Positions 17,301 through 25,995 of a stretch of 64,000 nt of DNA are shown here, piece by piece. Origin of the DNA: a virus; the IMG/VR virus record IMGVR_UViG_3300015371_000014, positions 16,354 through 80,353 of that record, one strand, 5' to 3'. The notes below the pieces were generated by a model. The model did no database searches. It was given only the letters and a program-made list of their open reading frames with translations, and had not been told where the DNA came from. The translations under genes and the position numbers were made by a program. Each line of letters starts with the position of its first letter. The first letter of the stretch is position 1.

Positions 17301-19075
17301 TCCAGAGCATCTCTGAGGATATTGGTGGCTTGCGGGATGCCGCGAATCAGATTGGGACGTTCGGAGGGATCAACGATTTCGAAGAGCAGATCACCGGCAT
17401 GGCGGATACGCTGGAGACGGAGCAACAGAACGCCATCCAAGATGCCCTCCATCTCTTTGACAGCCTGGATCAGCAACTCGAGAAATCCAAGAAGCGACAT
17501 CGGAGCAAGGGTCGCGAATCCGGTAAGGAGATCGGGGATGGCCTTTCAGAAGGCATGGCTGACTCAACTTCTTCTATCGAGAGCGCCACTCAGGCCCTGG
17601 GAGACACAGCGGTTACCAGCCTGAATGCCAACCTCTCCCGCCTCCCAGAGATGGCGCAGGCTATTGGAGAAGCGACCGGACAAGGGTTGTCTACTGGGAT
17701 GGAAAGCGCCATGCCAGCTGTTGGCAACACGGCGCAGGATCTGGGTGATTCTGTTTCGAGCGGTATGGACGCCGCCTCCCCTGGGATGACAACCTCCGCG
17801 AGTGACGCCACTCAGCAATTCATCGATGCGGTGAACAAGAACCTCTCCAGTGCCGTGCCGGGAGCGGAGAAGATCGGCAGCGACCTGGGCACTGCAGTTT
17901 CGGATGGCACCACCAAAGAGATTGCCACGAGCGATATCTCTAGCTCGATCAATACGTTCGTGAATTCCCTGATCCAGTCAGCCCAGTCTCGCGTTGGTCA
18001 GGTGACGAACACCGGAACGCAAGTCGGGAATGCGTTTGCGGATGGCGTGTCAGCCGCTGACCCAACCAGCGAAGGCAAGAGCCTGATCGATGAGGCCACC
18101 CGTGGCATTACCAGTGGTATTCCGAATGCCACCAGTACGGCTGAGAACGCAGGCCAGGATATCGGTGGGGCAGTTACCAACGGGGTTGAGGATGCCTGTA
18201 AGCCCACCAATACCGCTGCGGCTGATCTCACTAACTCCTGTATCCCCCAGGGTATTGATAGCGGCGTTGGTACGGCTACCCAGTCTGCGAAGAAAGCTGG
18301 CGACTCGATTACGGATTCCCTGAAGCAAGGTCTTGATGGCAAGAAGGGTCAGGTCCAGAACGCCTTTGACTCTGCCGGTAAAGACTTCGGGGCCAAGCTG
18401 GCATCCTCGATCACCAGCAAGACAACAGAGAATAAGAATGCGGTGACTGGCCTCACTGGAGCGATTGGTGGGATCAACGCCAGTGGCGAAGGAAACAAGG
18501 TTGGTTCCAGCTTCGGTCAGGGTCTGGCGGATGGCATTCGGAGCAAGAAGGCCGACATCGAGAGCGCAGCCAGGGAAGTGGTGAAGAATGCTGAGGATGC
18601 TGCCAATGATGAATCGAAATCCAAATCCCCCTCGCTGGTCTGGATGGAGCTTGGCCTCAATCTGATGGCGGGTCTGGAGAATGGTATCAACGATGGAGCC
18701 AGGGGTGTTGAGGCAGCGATTGTTTCCTCGACGCGAAGCTTCGCTGATGCCATGAACAGCACCAGCCTGAACGCTGCCACAAACAACTTCAATAACCGCA
18801 TGGACGATGTGGTTCTCACGACCAAGAAGGCCCTGAAAGACATCGAGGCATCGACAGAGAACTCAAGCCTGCGAGACTTCTTCGATGCTGAATCGCGTAA
18901 GAAGCAAGCGTTGAGCAGTCCTGCGGCTCCTGTTGCTGCACCCAGCAAGAGCGAGAAGCCAAGTGTGGCAATTGGCACGATCTCGATTGATGCCAGCAGC
19001 CCGGTGGGACAAGCTATCCTGAATGCGACAGATCTCCTGCAGGCCACGACGGGCCAGTACACAAGGAAGTTCTAG
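11327..19075 (+). CDS. Tail tape measure protein
   Basis: 2582 aa. Sets tail length and is ejected with DNA. Residues about 60-380 match a TP901-type core (AQQLGKDTAFTGTQAAQG, AAVDLAAAGGVDVPKAAD). Residues about 398-485 are strongly hydrophobic. A long Ala/Ser/Gly helical region follows, with two SPS...MGEG/LMAGLENG blocks near 1840 and 2430. At about 1.5 angstrom per residue the tail would approach 0.39 micrometre. The start abuts an operator-like site. The stop TAG overlaps the next GTG. Confidence 0.9.
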   Translation: MWLDGGGASLGTAEGRITIDVSQAQSALGSLGSDLSAFDSKAASVGSTTNQFTQSTVGLAQGMQNVGRATAALGAGISAPFILATNSAMDMEQQMANVNAVMDINAEQYQQLSDLAQQLGKDTAFTGTQAAQGIEELGKAGIDFEDIMAGAAAAAVDLAAAGGVDVPKAADTMAAAMQAFDVSGSDAARVADVLAGAANASLSDVNQLGIGLGQVGGVADAAGMSLEETATFMAVMANNGIRGSDAATSMKNAILSMLAPTDKAQEIMDNMGVSVLDASHNFKGLEGVSRDFFEVWKDSGQTMEQFLDPLTKVLGRDAVRSILFGMKAIQDEQDGLDSGWSQMEDQVTKVGSAHEIAAERMDSTAGSIEKLKGSLDVLGAAMGQMNLDIIRGPIDALTEFVNKVAELPPPLLGLVGTIGTITGAVVTLGGAFLVVGGYVLEAVARFGAMGISLGEIAGIVARIVVGLGLFGVAVAAVALAINTNFLGARDAIEAVGNAIQDLIDKFNLFFNIGKAEAGDQGPQGKGFFSELAKNISAVGRAIDATTGLDVSGFFDQIAEGADVLDRWRVGLSHAADMMKIYTDDSKRMTGAGKTIEALGKTIDKIFGTDVSGAFRTAAIGADAFGQAMQIFAADGTLEGLPRLLESVSIALEAMFGDNAFSDALSEMSANVKSVQDAYQSALSNGLNPFEAAMRGLGVAAQIAGFNGLADAIDHGTNTLIDFGNAFQTAQQAIAQKGITGLPNAILALNDAMEQTIGIGLPDFLITAADAMAAFQTAMSNGLEQGLNPFQAALKGVGAAIGSVFGPEARANFFAFVDVMGQLGDAVQGLVSQGVDRVGQMFSEIGTALSQGDLSGALDAVKSLLADIGTELQKAGQAALEWAINIGVPELTGWAKDQAGRVGEWIKEKLGLAAGFAGQVLGQVQGWIIEVGLPQLDGAVRDLVGTIRQELDKFIPKAGEVLGNVAGWVIEVGIPAIKAAAGEAGSIKDQVIAWVGEQIVFPDISELPDIHTKVEAFANDLGQNLAQLLADAMATIRAALFGGGAAGGGTGGGLTNIAKGENAGLFNGVEADARQLAGTIIDGFLRGLAAGFAEGVGQDNVATFISSGDFEPLKAQILKALGDFARTIPGDLEELVNNTKTELGNIVAGLLDIGSWLAESDAHGPVGLGGAPGQGLSRGAVDIQQPLEEMFAGIVDAVKTAAAGLGDKILAVLPDPFAGIGSFLQEKADGAAILIQGASDTVTKALNDLLLGIQEVFGTASGGGGGGAAPNAVPIGKGVTENVMGQYADGAVQGVDEGATTLQDRVGAAAAAAIDLTGNFLPIGPLLESALQSTGAEAAPAVEDGFSPFIDGATAATATQIETAGSQITQAAADAAPGSVEGIGATLDSALATAVDGITLQALAEAIGAKIGDAVVAGLASASGGEAQAGLSAGAGASANIGTQIASALVSSIQGADFSAVGTAISGKISEALSAGFSQAEATGPSTAGIDIGSQIALALAGAITNSDFTVVSQAIQQKIGQSLSGGTGGTQQTTDTSAAAGEGATIGASIAATLANSILGSDFSVVGQAINQKISEAVTAATTGGATAGLGGAPGQGGGGGGDVAAGIVANIISQFQSANYTPIGVALANGISAAVQGTLGNVQGSIGTAIGQVIESASAAAESANSVGVIFDEALAGGITSSSGVIDMAGTAAMTTAVTSATAIASASQTVGTAFTTAVGAGIGAGTGTLTSAASAAMTSTTSAATGIASAAGTVGEAFDTAVGAGIGGGAGTVIAAAEAVINSAVAAASAIATSAGGSIGAALDQGIASGIGQNAGVVTAAAEAVVNAAVAAAAGAAETGSPSKVMIREIGIPMGEGIAVGLNKAGPKVESSMKKLVRRVVDSIKDISPVIDEINALGARFEPLAGLSSIGSDLTGIASSIQGKIDSVKDSMKSIMDAAKDSLREGKKKIKDDSTAFGDSATSGFSDVLKAKKDMLKAAKKDTLSGVLDLQSISEDIGGLRDAANQIGTFGGINDFEEQITGMADTLETEQQNAIQDALHLFDSLDQQLEKSKKRHRSKGRESGKEIGDGLSEGMADSTSSIESATQALGDTAVTSLNANLSRLPEMAQAIGEATGQGLSTGMESAMPAVGNTAQDLGDSVSSGMDAASPGMTTSASDATQQFIDAVNKNLSSAVPGAEKIGSDLGTAVSDGTTKEIATSDISSSINTFVNSLIQSAQSRVGQVTNTGTQVGNAFADGVSAADPTSEGKSLIDEATRGITSGIPNATSTAENAGQDIGGAVTNGVEDACKPTNTAAADLTNSCIPQGIDSGVGTATQSAKKAGDSITDSLKQGLDGKKGQVQNAFDSAGKDFGAKLASSITSKTTENKNAVTGLTGAIGGINASGEGNKVGSSFGQGLADGIRSKKADIESAAREVVKNAEDAANDESKSKSPSLVWMELGLNLMAGLENGINDGARGVEAAIVSSTRSFADAMNSTSLNAATNNFNNRMDDVVLTTKKALKDIEASTENSSLRDFFDAESRKKQALSSPAAPVAAPSKSEKPSVAIGTISIDASSPVGQAILNATDLLQATTGQYTRKF

Positions 19076-22000
19076 TGGCGCGGTACATCGTCGGCAAAAA
19101 GATCAACGACTTCTCTGGGGCCAGTGATGGTGCGTATGGGACGAATGCGTTCCATGCCCAGTATGCCGGGAAGGTTCGCACTCCTGGTCGTGTCGTTGGT
19201 GCGGGAGGATGGCTGGGTGGAGACGGCGTTGCCGTTAACCGGGCCAAGCTTGCTGTGTATTCGGGAGAGATGGCCTGGGATCCGCAGAATTCTTTGACCC
19301 CTCTGGCATGGTTCAAAGCTGATGCAATCACTGGGTTAGTGGATAACGATCCCGTGGCATCCTGGGCAAACCTTGGCTCATCGGGAGCCGCCGCCACGAA
19401 TGGAACCGGCGCACAGCGCCCTCTCTATAAAACCAACATCCTCGATGGGAAGCCGGTTGTCCGCTTTGATGGTTCGAATGACATCCTGACCGCGACCGGC
19501 GTCAACATCCCCGCCATCGCTTCGATCTTTGCGGTGTTCAAGACGCCCTCTAGTGGGGCGTCAGAGAAGGTTGTTTACGCAAGCACCGGAAACAATCACT
19601 CCCTCAGCCTCTTCCAGGTGAGTGCTTCTGACGCCACGATGGTTCAGCTTCCTTTTGCTCCTCAGTACTCCACTATCGAAGCACTCAGTACCTGGGAGAT
19701 TCATTCCAATATCTACAACACCACCGTCTCACGGGGCGCTCGTAATACTGTCAACTCTGCCAACTTTAGTTTGGGTACCTCTGGGGTTACAGCGGCGAAC
19801 CTGAGCATTGGCGCGGCGATTGGTGGTTCTCTTCCTGCCGGGATCGATCTGGCGGAACTGATCATCTTTAACACCGCTGTCGATCTCCCTACTCAGTACT
19901 CTATTGAAGGGTACCTTGCCTGGAAATGGGGCCTAGAGGGATTACTCCGCGCCGATCATTATTATAAAATCCTTCCGCCTATCACAGGTCAGGACGATCC
20001 TGTCAACGAGGATCCCTACAAACTCCTCCTAGAAACCAGCGAGTTCTCCATCCAGAACATCTGGAATGGCGAGCTTACGGGTGGAAAGAACTACGAAGCA
20101 GAAAGCAATCTTCCCTGGACCCCTGCAGAGATCTCCGCCACCCGTATGAAGTACTGGTTTGCGGCAGACAAATTGACAGGTGTCAGCAGCGGAGCGGGGA
20201 TTCCTCAACTCACAGACTTCTCAGGCAATGGAAACCACGCCACGCAGGCCACAGGAGCCAATCAGGCGACCTACCTCTCGAATGCTATCAACGGCCTCCC
20301 AGGGGCCAATTTTGATGGTGTGAATGACTATTACAACCTCCTTGGTCCGTCCTCGATCTCGATGAGTCAATCGATCTTCGTGGTCATCAAGGCTTCGGAT
20401 CAACCAATCGATCAAGCACTGATGACCTTTGCCGATAACAATGGTGGCCTTGGTTTTTATATCAATAGCACTGGGTTCCCTGCCCTCTACAAACAGGGAA
20501 CTGGGAATATCCTGGTGAGTGGGAACGCCGCTCCCGATAACGTGTTTTGTATTCTTGCCGCTAACTTTGTCCAAGGTGCTGCTGCAATCTATGTCAATGG
20601 TAACGGTTGGGGCGGAACGCACTCGATCACTCTTAGCGCTCCTGCGAATGGGTATCTGATTGGATGGTCTGACAACAACTCTCCTACAGGGCCGATTGCC
20701 GAAATCATCATTTTGCAAGAACCCTATCTCAAAGACACCGCTGAGCATTACCGGATTGAGGGCTATCTCTCTGCCAAGTACGGCATTGCCCTTCGTACTA
20801 ATCATCCCTATTACAACAACCCTCCCAAGCTGCGTGGTCCGGTGGTGCTTGAGGGGCAAGATCTCTTCGTCTCTGTCGCGGCAGCGGATGGTTTCTTTCG
20901 CGCTCCTGCCCGGTATGAAGCTGGCCGGAAGATGTGGATCCAGCCCACGTCGGATATCGATGCTCCTGATCCATGGGATTCTCCCTTTGAACACACCACT
21001 GAGAGTCTGTATGAAGTAGAGAACTTCATGTATGCCGTGGTGGAAGAGAATCGCCCTCCCGTTGTGACTTCAATGTCTCCTGGTAATGGGTCAGTGGTCA
21101 ACACGAACAAGCCAACGTTTTCTTTCTCGACCACTGACCCTGATCGCACTGATGGGTTTTTGGATTACATCAAGCGCAGCGTGATTCGTGTCTTTGAGAA
21201 GTTCAAAGACGGACTCAGTTATGCGGGTCAGATCTCCTATACCCCATCAATCATTCCTTCTGCTGGGTATACGCCAGAAGCGACGAGTTCAACTACATGG
21301 CCCATGTTCGTGCCATCGCGAGATCTCGCTAACCGGATGACCTCGCAACTTCAGAGCCTCTCGATCAATCAAGCCGATCTGACGGCGGTTGCTCTCTGGG
21401 GAGATCAGTCAGGGAATGGGAATACCGCGATCCAGAATACCGCTGGCAACAAGCCCACGTATCGCACAGGTCAGATCGCTGGCTTAGGAGCAGTTGACTT
21501 CGATCACCTCACCGCTGATTACATGAACATGGCGACGGTATCTGCCTCTTCAAGAGATGAGGCAATCTTCGCTGTGGTGAGAGTAGATAGTCTTAGCGGT
21601 ACGCTCTTCCGCATCATTCTTGGCCCCAGTGCAGTTGGTGGTCGTTTTCTGGGTATTGACACCACCGGGCATTTGCAGTGGGGGAAGTGGGGGACAACCG
21701 GGGTTATCTCAACCCCAACAATCACGACGGGTCAATGGGTCATTGTTCATGCGGTTGTCACACCTAACACGATCAGGTTAGGTATCAATGGGACAGTTGA
21801 TAACTTTATCGAATCCACCGCACTCACATCCTCACTAACGACAATTCTTGGGGCAGGAGTCATCGGCAGCGGGGTTGAGCAGTATTTCGATGGCATGATG
21901 GCTGACGTGATCCGCATGCCAGCCTCTGATCTTCGCCCTGGTGACGAGGAGAGAATCGTTGCCTACCTTGCTCATGGGTACGGACTGACCGCAAACCTTC

Positions 22001-25000
22001 CTGCTGCCCATCCTTACAAAACGATCTCTCCCGGCCTCCGCATGACCTTCATGCCCCCTGTTGCTGGAGCCAATACCACGCGCTATGAAGAGTGGAGAAC
22101 GAGTGAAGGATCTCCTGTAAACGGCGCGGTGGGAACCTGGACGGACAAAGGTACTCCTGCGGTTAACGCCTCTCAATCTACGACGGCAAACAAGCCTACC
22201 CTTGGCTCGAACAAGGTCAATGGGTATACCTCTGTTTCTTTTGATGGCGTCAATGACTATATGACCTCCGCGCTCTCCTCCTCTGTGCTTGACAGGGCGG
22301 TCTTTGCGGTGGTCAGGATGAAGGATCTTAGCTCCGTTCCCGCGCTTATGGGTACGAGTGGTGCTGGTGGATTGATTTATTACCTGGGAACCACTGGCAC
22401 GGTGAGGATCAACAAAAACACTGTTGGCGATATCGGAGCAGGATCGGTCAACCTTGTTCCTCTCTCAGAGTGGACGATTGTCCATTGGATCGTGAGAGCG
22501 ACCTCATGGGAAGTAGGAGTCAATGGGCGCAGGGAATTTGGCACCCATGCCCAAACACTTACCGCAGGACTCACTTCAACCATTGGTTCTGGCACCACGG
22601 GTGCTGGCAACTTCTTCAATGGCGACATTGCCACCATTATCTCCCTGCCTGCGTCTGACCTGGGAGTGAATGGCGTAGATCGAATGAATGGCTTCCTGGC
22701 CCATAAGTACGGGCTTGAAGCGAAACTGCCAGATGATCACCCATTCCGTTACGACGCCCCTGGGGATCCCGTAGAGCATCACTGGACCGTTGAAGTGATG
22801 GATGAGGTTGGGGGAGCTACGGGCACAGGGTATGGCGCTCGTACTGCTGATAGTGACCTTCCTGATGGTACGACAGAGTTCTATCCCTATCTTGGCCCGT
22901 GGGGACAAACGTCATTTCCGGTGCAGGACTCAAAGCTCTATTTACGGACACCCTATAACTTCAACATGACGATGCGGAATGATCTTGGCTCTGGCGCGGC
23001 GAATGCCCTGAGGGATCTTCGTATCCGCACCCTGAAAAAGAACACTTCCGGAGAGTACGAGGTCGAGCAGGATCCAGGGTGGTTCGATTACGAATTCTGG
23101 TCTGGTAGCACCGTCTCTCCTGGGGGCGCGGTCAACTTCTATTGGTGGATGGCGAATCTTCAACCTCTAGCAATGGGGGCTGATTACCGGGTGGAATTTA
23201 TGCTACGAGACAAATCCCTCAGGGAAAGTCCGTGGCAGAGTGCGATTAACTTCCACACGAACTACATCCCTGACCAGGGAACGATCTCTTCGCCGGTTTC
23301 ACCCACAGCGGTCACCGGATTCCCTCTTGTCCTGGGAACAGTGGATGATGCCGACGATACGGCAATTGCATGGTTTAGCGAGCTTTCCAGTCAACTTCTT
23401 GTCTACTCAACTGTGGGCAGCCTTGGCTCTGGGAACGGTCAATTCAATGCCCCGATGCAGATTGCCAGCGACGGCTCAGGAAATATCTATGTGGCTGATA
23501 GCGCGAATGGTCGCTATCAGAAGGTGGATTACGTCTCAGGGTATATCAGCCAGAACACCCTCCCTCTTGTTGGGGTTTCGGGTATTGATATTGACACAGC
23601 AACAGGGGATGTCTTTATCGCCCAGCCTAACGGGACCGTGAGCGAGATCATTCGCTACAACTCAGCCGGAACTCAACTCGCTGTTCACGGCAATATCGCC
23701 TACAGACCGTTGATGATTGAAATTGGCTCGATTTCTGGCAGTGGGAACAAGGGTTTGTTCTACGCCAAGGATCGGCAAAGAACGTTGTGGGTCAGTGACA
23801 TCAATACCGCAGGAACTGTGGGCGGGGGAACGACGATCACCTCTGGGATCGGTGACTCCATGCTTACAAGTGGATGGGGTGTCTATGCTGGGGCCTGGGT
23901 CTGGGTGGCGGATAATGCCCAAGCCTCCCTGAAGGGGTTCTGGAACTACGGTACGTTGGCCTATGAGATTTCGGACTACCTTCGTATTCTGTCGCCCATT
24001 GGTATTGCGGAGGAGCCGTTGACACGCAATGTCTGGGTTACTGACAACCTCTCTCATACCATCATGGAGTACTCAAAAGAGGGAGAGTTCCTGCGCCAGT
24101 GGGGAGGGTATGGCAGCGCTTCAGGCAAGCTCAATGATCCCATGAGCTTGGACTGGCTTCTGTACAACTACGGCATGGTTATCGTGTCTGATTCAAGCAA
24201 TAACCGGGTTCAGACGCTTTCTATTCTGGGCGGGAGCTTCGATGCTGTGTCCAAGGGGTACTGTGCAGAGGTTGCTATCCAGGGGCCAATGACGGTCACA
24301 AACCAAGATTTCAACACCAGTGCCAGTGGGTGGGTAAATGAGGTTTCAGGCACTATTACTGCCTCTTCTCCAGCTATCAACACCCTTTCCCCTTACGATG
24401 GGACTGGTCACCTGAGATCCACGATCACCGCTGCTACCGTGACTGCTGTGGATAAGAGCGTTTATGCCGCTGTCAGGATGAACTCTGGTATTGGCTTCCC
24501 GGTGGTGCCAGGAAATGTCTATGGTGTCAAGGCGAAATTCCGCCGCAGCAACACGTCCTGGTACGGCAGATTGGCGATTCGCTGGATACGCGCAGATGGC
24601 ACGTACGAACAGCAGAGCTTCGGAGAGATCGTTCGTCCTACAGCGAATGTGTGGACTGAGGCATCCGTTTCTGATGTCTGCCCTCTGAATGCCACGGTCG
24701 GAGTCATTGTCCTGCTTGGCGCTCCTGACAAGGTAAGTCCTACAGTACCAGTAGATCTCGACTGGGATATGGTGAAGATCGATGACGGGGTGCGCTTCCT
24801 TCGCCCCATGACCTATATCGCTGGCGACAGCTTTAGTTACCAAATGGTCAGTGGAGATATGACTGCTAAAGGCGCATACACCCTCCAGATGCGTGGCAGG
24901 GATAACAATAGTGCCGGTCCCTGGTCTGATCCGATTTCAATCAATTACGTTGACGGTCCTGCGGCAACGCTTTTGACACCTGTCAGCGGTCAGGTCTTCA

Positions 25001-25224
25001 ACACAGCCACTCCGTACTTCAACTGGATCCTCACCGCAGGAGAGCAGTGGGAGTTCAGAGTCGAGGTTTTGGATGCGGTGACCGGGGCTACGGTCTATGA
25101 CTCTGGCTGGATCCAAAGTGTCTCTGCGAGAACCTTCCAGGTACCAGTGGGGTATTTAGTTGATGGTGGGTCATACTTCGGTCGGTTGTCGATAGGCAAC
25201 GGCCAGATTCAGGTTCTGGTGTAG
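19075..25224 (+). CDS. Giant tail protein with LamG-like and NHL-propeller domains
   Basis: 2049 aa, GTG in TAGTG. Four related LamG/concanavalin-like units lie at roughly residues 70-300, 355-580, 742-980 and 985-1225; each contains a DGVNDY-type turn and ends near EGYLA.KYGL. Fn3/Ig-like linkers follow. An NHL propeller-like region spans about 1405-1722 (GSGNGQFNAPMQIASDGSGN), then a jelly-roll CBM-like segment and a C-terminal Fn3-like domain. Likely a distal tail or host-surface glycan binding protein. Two operator-like sites lie inside the gene. Confidence 0.7.
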   Translation: MARYIVGKKINDFSGASDGAYGTNAFHAQYAGKVRTPGRVVGAGGWLGGDGVAVNRAKLAVYSGEMAWDPQNSLTPLAWFKADAITGLVDNDPVASWANLGSSGAAATNGTGAQRPLYKTNILDGKPVVRFDGSNDILTATGVNIPAIASIFAVFKTPSSGASEKVVYASTGNNHSLSLFQVSASDATMVQLPFAPQYSTIEALSTWEIHSNIYNTTVSRGARNTVNSANFSLGTSGVTAANLSIGAAIGGSLPAGIDLAELIIFNTAVDLPTQYSIEGYLAWKWGLEGLLRADHYYKILPPITGQDDPVNEDPYKLLLETSEFSIQNIWNGELTGGKNYEAESNLPWTPAEISATRMKYWFAADKLTGVSSGAGIPQLTDFSGNGNHATQATGANQATYLSNAINGLPGANFDGVNDYYNLLGPSSISMSQSIFVVIKASDQPIDQALMTFADNNGGLGFYINSTGFPALYKQGTGNILVSGNAAPDNVFCILAANFVQGAAAIYVNGNGWGGTHSITLSAPANGYLIGWSDNNSPTGPIAEIIILQEPYLKDTAEHYRIEGYLSAKYGIALRTNHPYYNNPPKLRGPVVLEGQDLFVSVAAADGFFRAPARYEAGRKMWIQPTSDIDAPDPWDSPFEHTTESLYEVENFMYAVVEENRPPVVTSMSPGNGSVVNTNKPTFSFSTTDPDRTDGFLDYIKRSVIRVFEKFKDGLSYAGQISYTPSIIPSAGYTPEATSSTTWPMFVPSRDLANRMTSQLQSLSINQADLTAVALWGDQSGNGNTAIQNTAGNKPTYRTGQIAGLGAVDFDHLTADYMNMATVSASSRDEAIFAVVRVDSLSGTLFRIILGPSAVGGRFLGIDTTGHLQWGKWGTTGVISTPTITTGQWVIVHAVVTPNTIRLGINGTVDNFIESTALTSSLTTILGAGVIGSGVEQYFDGMMADVIRMPASDLRPGDEERIVAYLAHGYGLTANLPAAHPYKTISPGLRMTFMPPVAGANTTRYEEWRTSEGSPVNGAVGTWTDKGTPAVNASQSTTANKPTLGSNKVNGYTSVSFDGVNDYMTSALSSSVLDRAVFAVVRMKDLSSVPALMGTSGAGGLIYYLGTTGTVRINKNTVGDIGAGSVNLVPLSEWTIVHWIVRATSWEVGVNGRREFGTHAQTLTAGLTSTIGSGTTGAGNFFNGDIATIISLPASDLGVNGVDRMNGFLAHKYGLEAKLPDDHPFRYDAPGDPVEHHWTVEVMDEVGGATGTGYGARTADSDLPDGTTEFYPYLGPWGQTSFPVQDSKLYLRTPYNFNMTMRNDLGSGAANALRDLRIRTLKKNTSGEYEVEQDPGWFDYEFWSGSTVSPGGAVNFYWWMANLQPLAMGADYRVEFMLRDKSLRESPWQSAINFHTNYIPDQGTISSPVSPTAVTGFPLVLGTVDDADDTAIAWFSELSSQLLVYSTVGSLGSGNGQFNAPMQIASDGSGNIYVADSANGRYQKVDYVSGYISQNTLPLVGVSGIDIDTATGDVFIAQPNGTVSEIIRYNSAGTQLAVHGNIAYRPLMIEIGSISGSGNKGLFYAKDRQRTLWVSDINTAGTVGGGTTITSGIGDSMLTSGWGVYAGAWVWVADNAQASLKGFWNYGTLAYEISDYLRILSPIGIAEEPLTRNVWVTDNLSHTIMEYSKEGEFLRQWGGYGSASGKLNDPMSLDWLLYNYGMVIVSDSSNNRVQTLSILGGSFDAVSKGYCAEVAIQGPMTVTNQDFNTSASGWVNEVSGTITASSPAINTLSPYDGTGHLRSTITAATVTAVDKSVYAAVRMNSGIGFPVVPGNVYGVKAKFRRSNTSWYGRLAIRWIRADGTYEQQSFGEIVRPTANVWTEASVSDVCPLNATVGVIVLLGAPDKVSPTVPVDLDWDMVKIDDGVRFLRPMTYIAGDSFSYQMVSGDMTAKGAYTLQMRGRDNNSAGPWSDPISINYVDGPAATLLTPVSGQVFNTATPYFNWILTAGEQWEFRVEVLDAVTGATVYDSGWIQSVSARTFQVPVGYLVDGGSYFGRLSIGNGQIQVLV
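20173..20186. promoter_or_regulatory. Intragenic operator-like site
   Basis: TTGACAGGTGTCAG (one outer mismatch), inside the LamG/NHL gene far from any start codon. A roadblock or partition role would fit better than promoter repression. Confidence 0.55.
24973..24986. promoter_or_regulatory. Intragenic operator-like site
   Basis: TTGACACCTGTCAG (one outer mismatch), about 250 bp before the end of the LamG/NHL gene, in opposite polarity to the copy at 20173. Confidence 0.55.
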
Positions 25225-25233
25225 GAGACAGGC

Positions 25234-25995
25234 ATGGCAACAGTTCCCTTTACGGTTGACTTCACTGCCCCAGGTGCTTTGTCGTCCTTGACAGCCACCA
25301 ATACCTCGCTGGCGTTTGATCCCCCAGGAACAGGATCAACGCATAGCCTGATCTGGACTCCAGTCACAACTGCGCCAGAGAACCTGATCCGGATCGAAGT
25401 CTGGAGTGAAGATGCGTTTGAGGCCAGGAAGGTCGCGCAGTTTACCGATCCTGCTGTTACGTCGCTCCTGTATTACTTTCCACGGGTTGGTATCCCGATT
25501 ACCTATAAAGTATTCCAGATCATTCGGTCGGGAGCCGCTACCTTAATTGGCCTCTCTGCTCAGGCCACGATTACCGCGACCAGTAAGTGCCTCAGCCTTG
25601 TTTCTGTGGTCAACCCTGTAGCCCACCGGATTGCCCTGCAAGCCTGGAGTGATTTCGGAGAGACACTGCAACAAAACCAGGAATGGGGAATCCCAGCTGG
25701 AGGTCAGGACTACTTTGAGGTTGGAGGATCGCTGCGAGGTACGGACATCAACATCGCAGCAGAACTCTTCAATCGTACGGATGGGTCAGGGATCACTGCC
25801 CTGGATGAGAAGCTGGCCCTAGAGGCACTCTTCAAGGCTATTCCGCCAGAGACGGTCTGCTTACGTCATCCCCGTGGCGGGAAGTGGTTTGGCCGGTTCA
25901 ACGGCAGCTGGAGCTTCCCGTATATCTATGGCGGGGAGCGATATCGCGCCAGTGGTGGGTTCAGGAAAACCTCCTTTGTGGAGGGGAATCTATGA
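25234..25995 (+). CDS. Distal tail-like minor tail protein
   Basis: 253 aa, AGGAGACAGGC upstream. An N-terminal Fn3-like beta domain is followed by a region ending GERYRASGGF. Position before the hub-like protein fits a distal tail (Dit-like) component. Ends ATGA into the next gene. Confidence 0.5.
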   Translation: MATVPFTVDFTAPGALSSLTATNTSLAFDPPGTGSTHSLIWTPVTTAPENLIRIEVWSEDAFEARKVAQFTDPAVTSLLYYFPRVGIPITYKVFQIIRSGAATLIGLSAQATITATSKCLSLVSVVNPVAHRIALQAWSDFGETLQQNQEWGIPAGGQDYFEVGGSLRGTDINIAAELFNRTDGSGITALDEKLALEALFKAIPPETVCLRHPRGGKWFGRFNGSWSFPYIYGGERYRASGGFRKTSFVEGNL

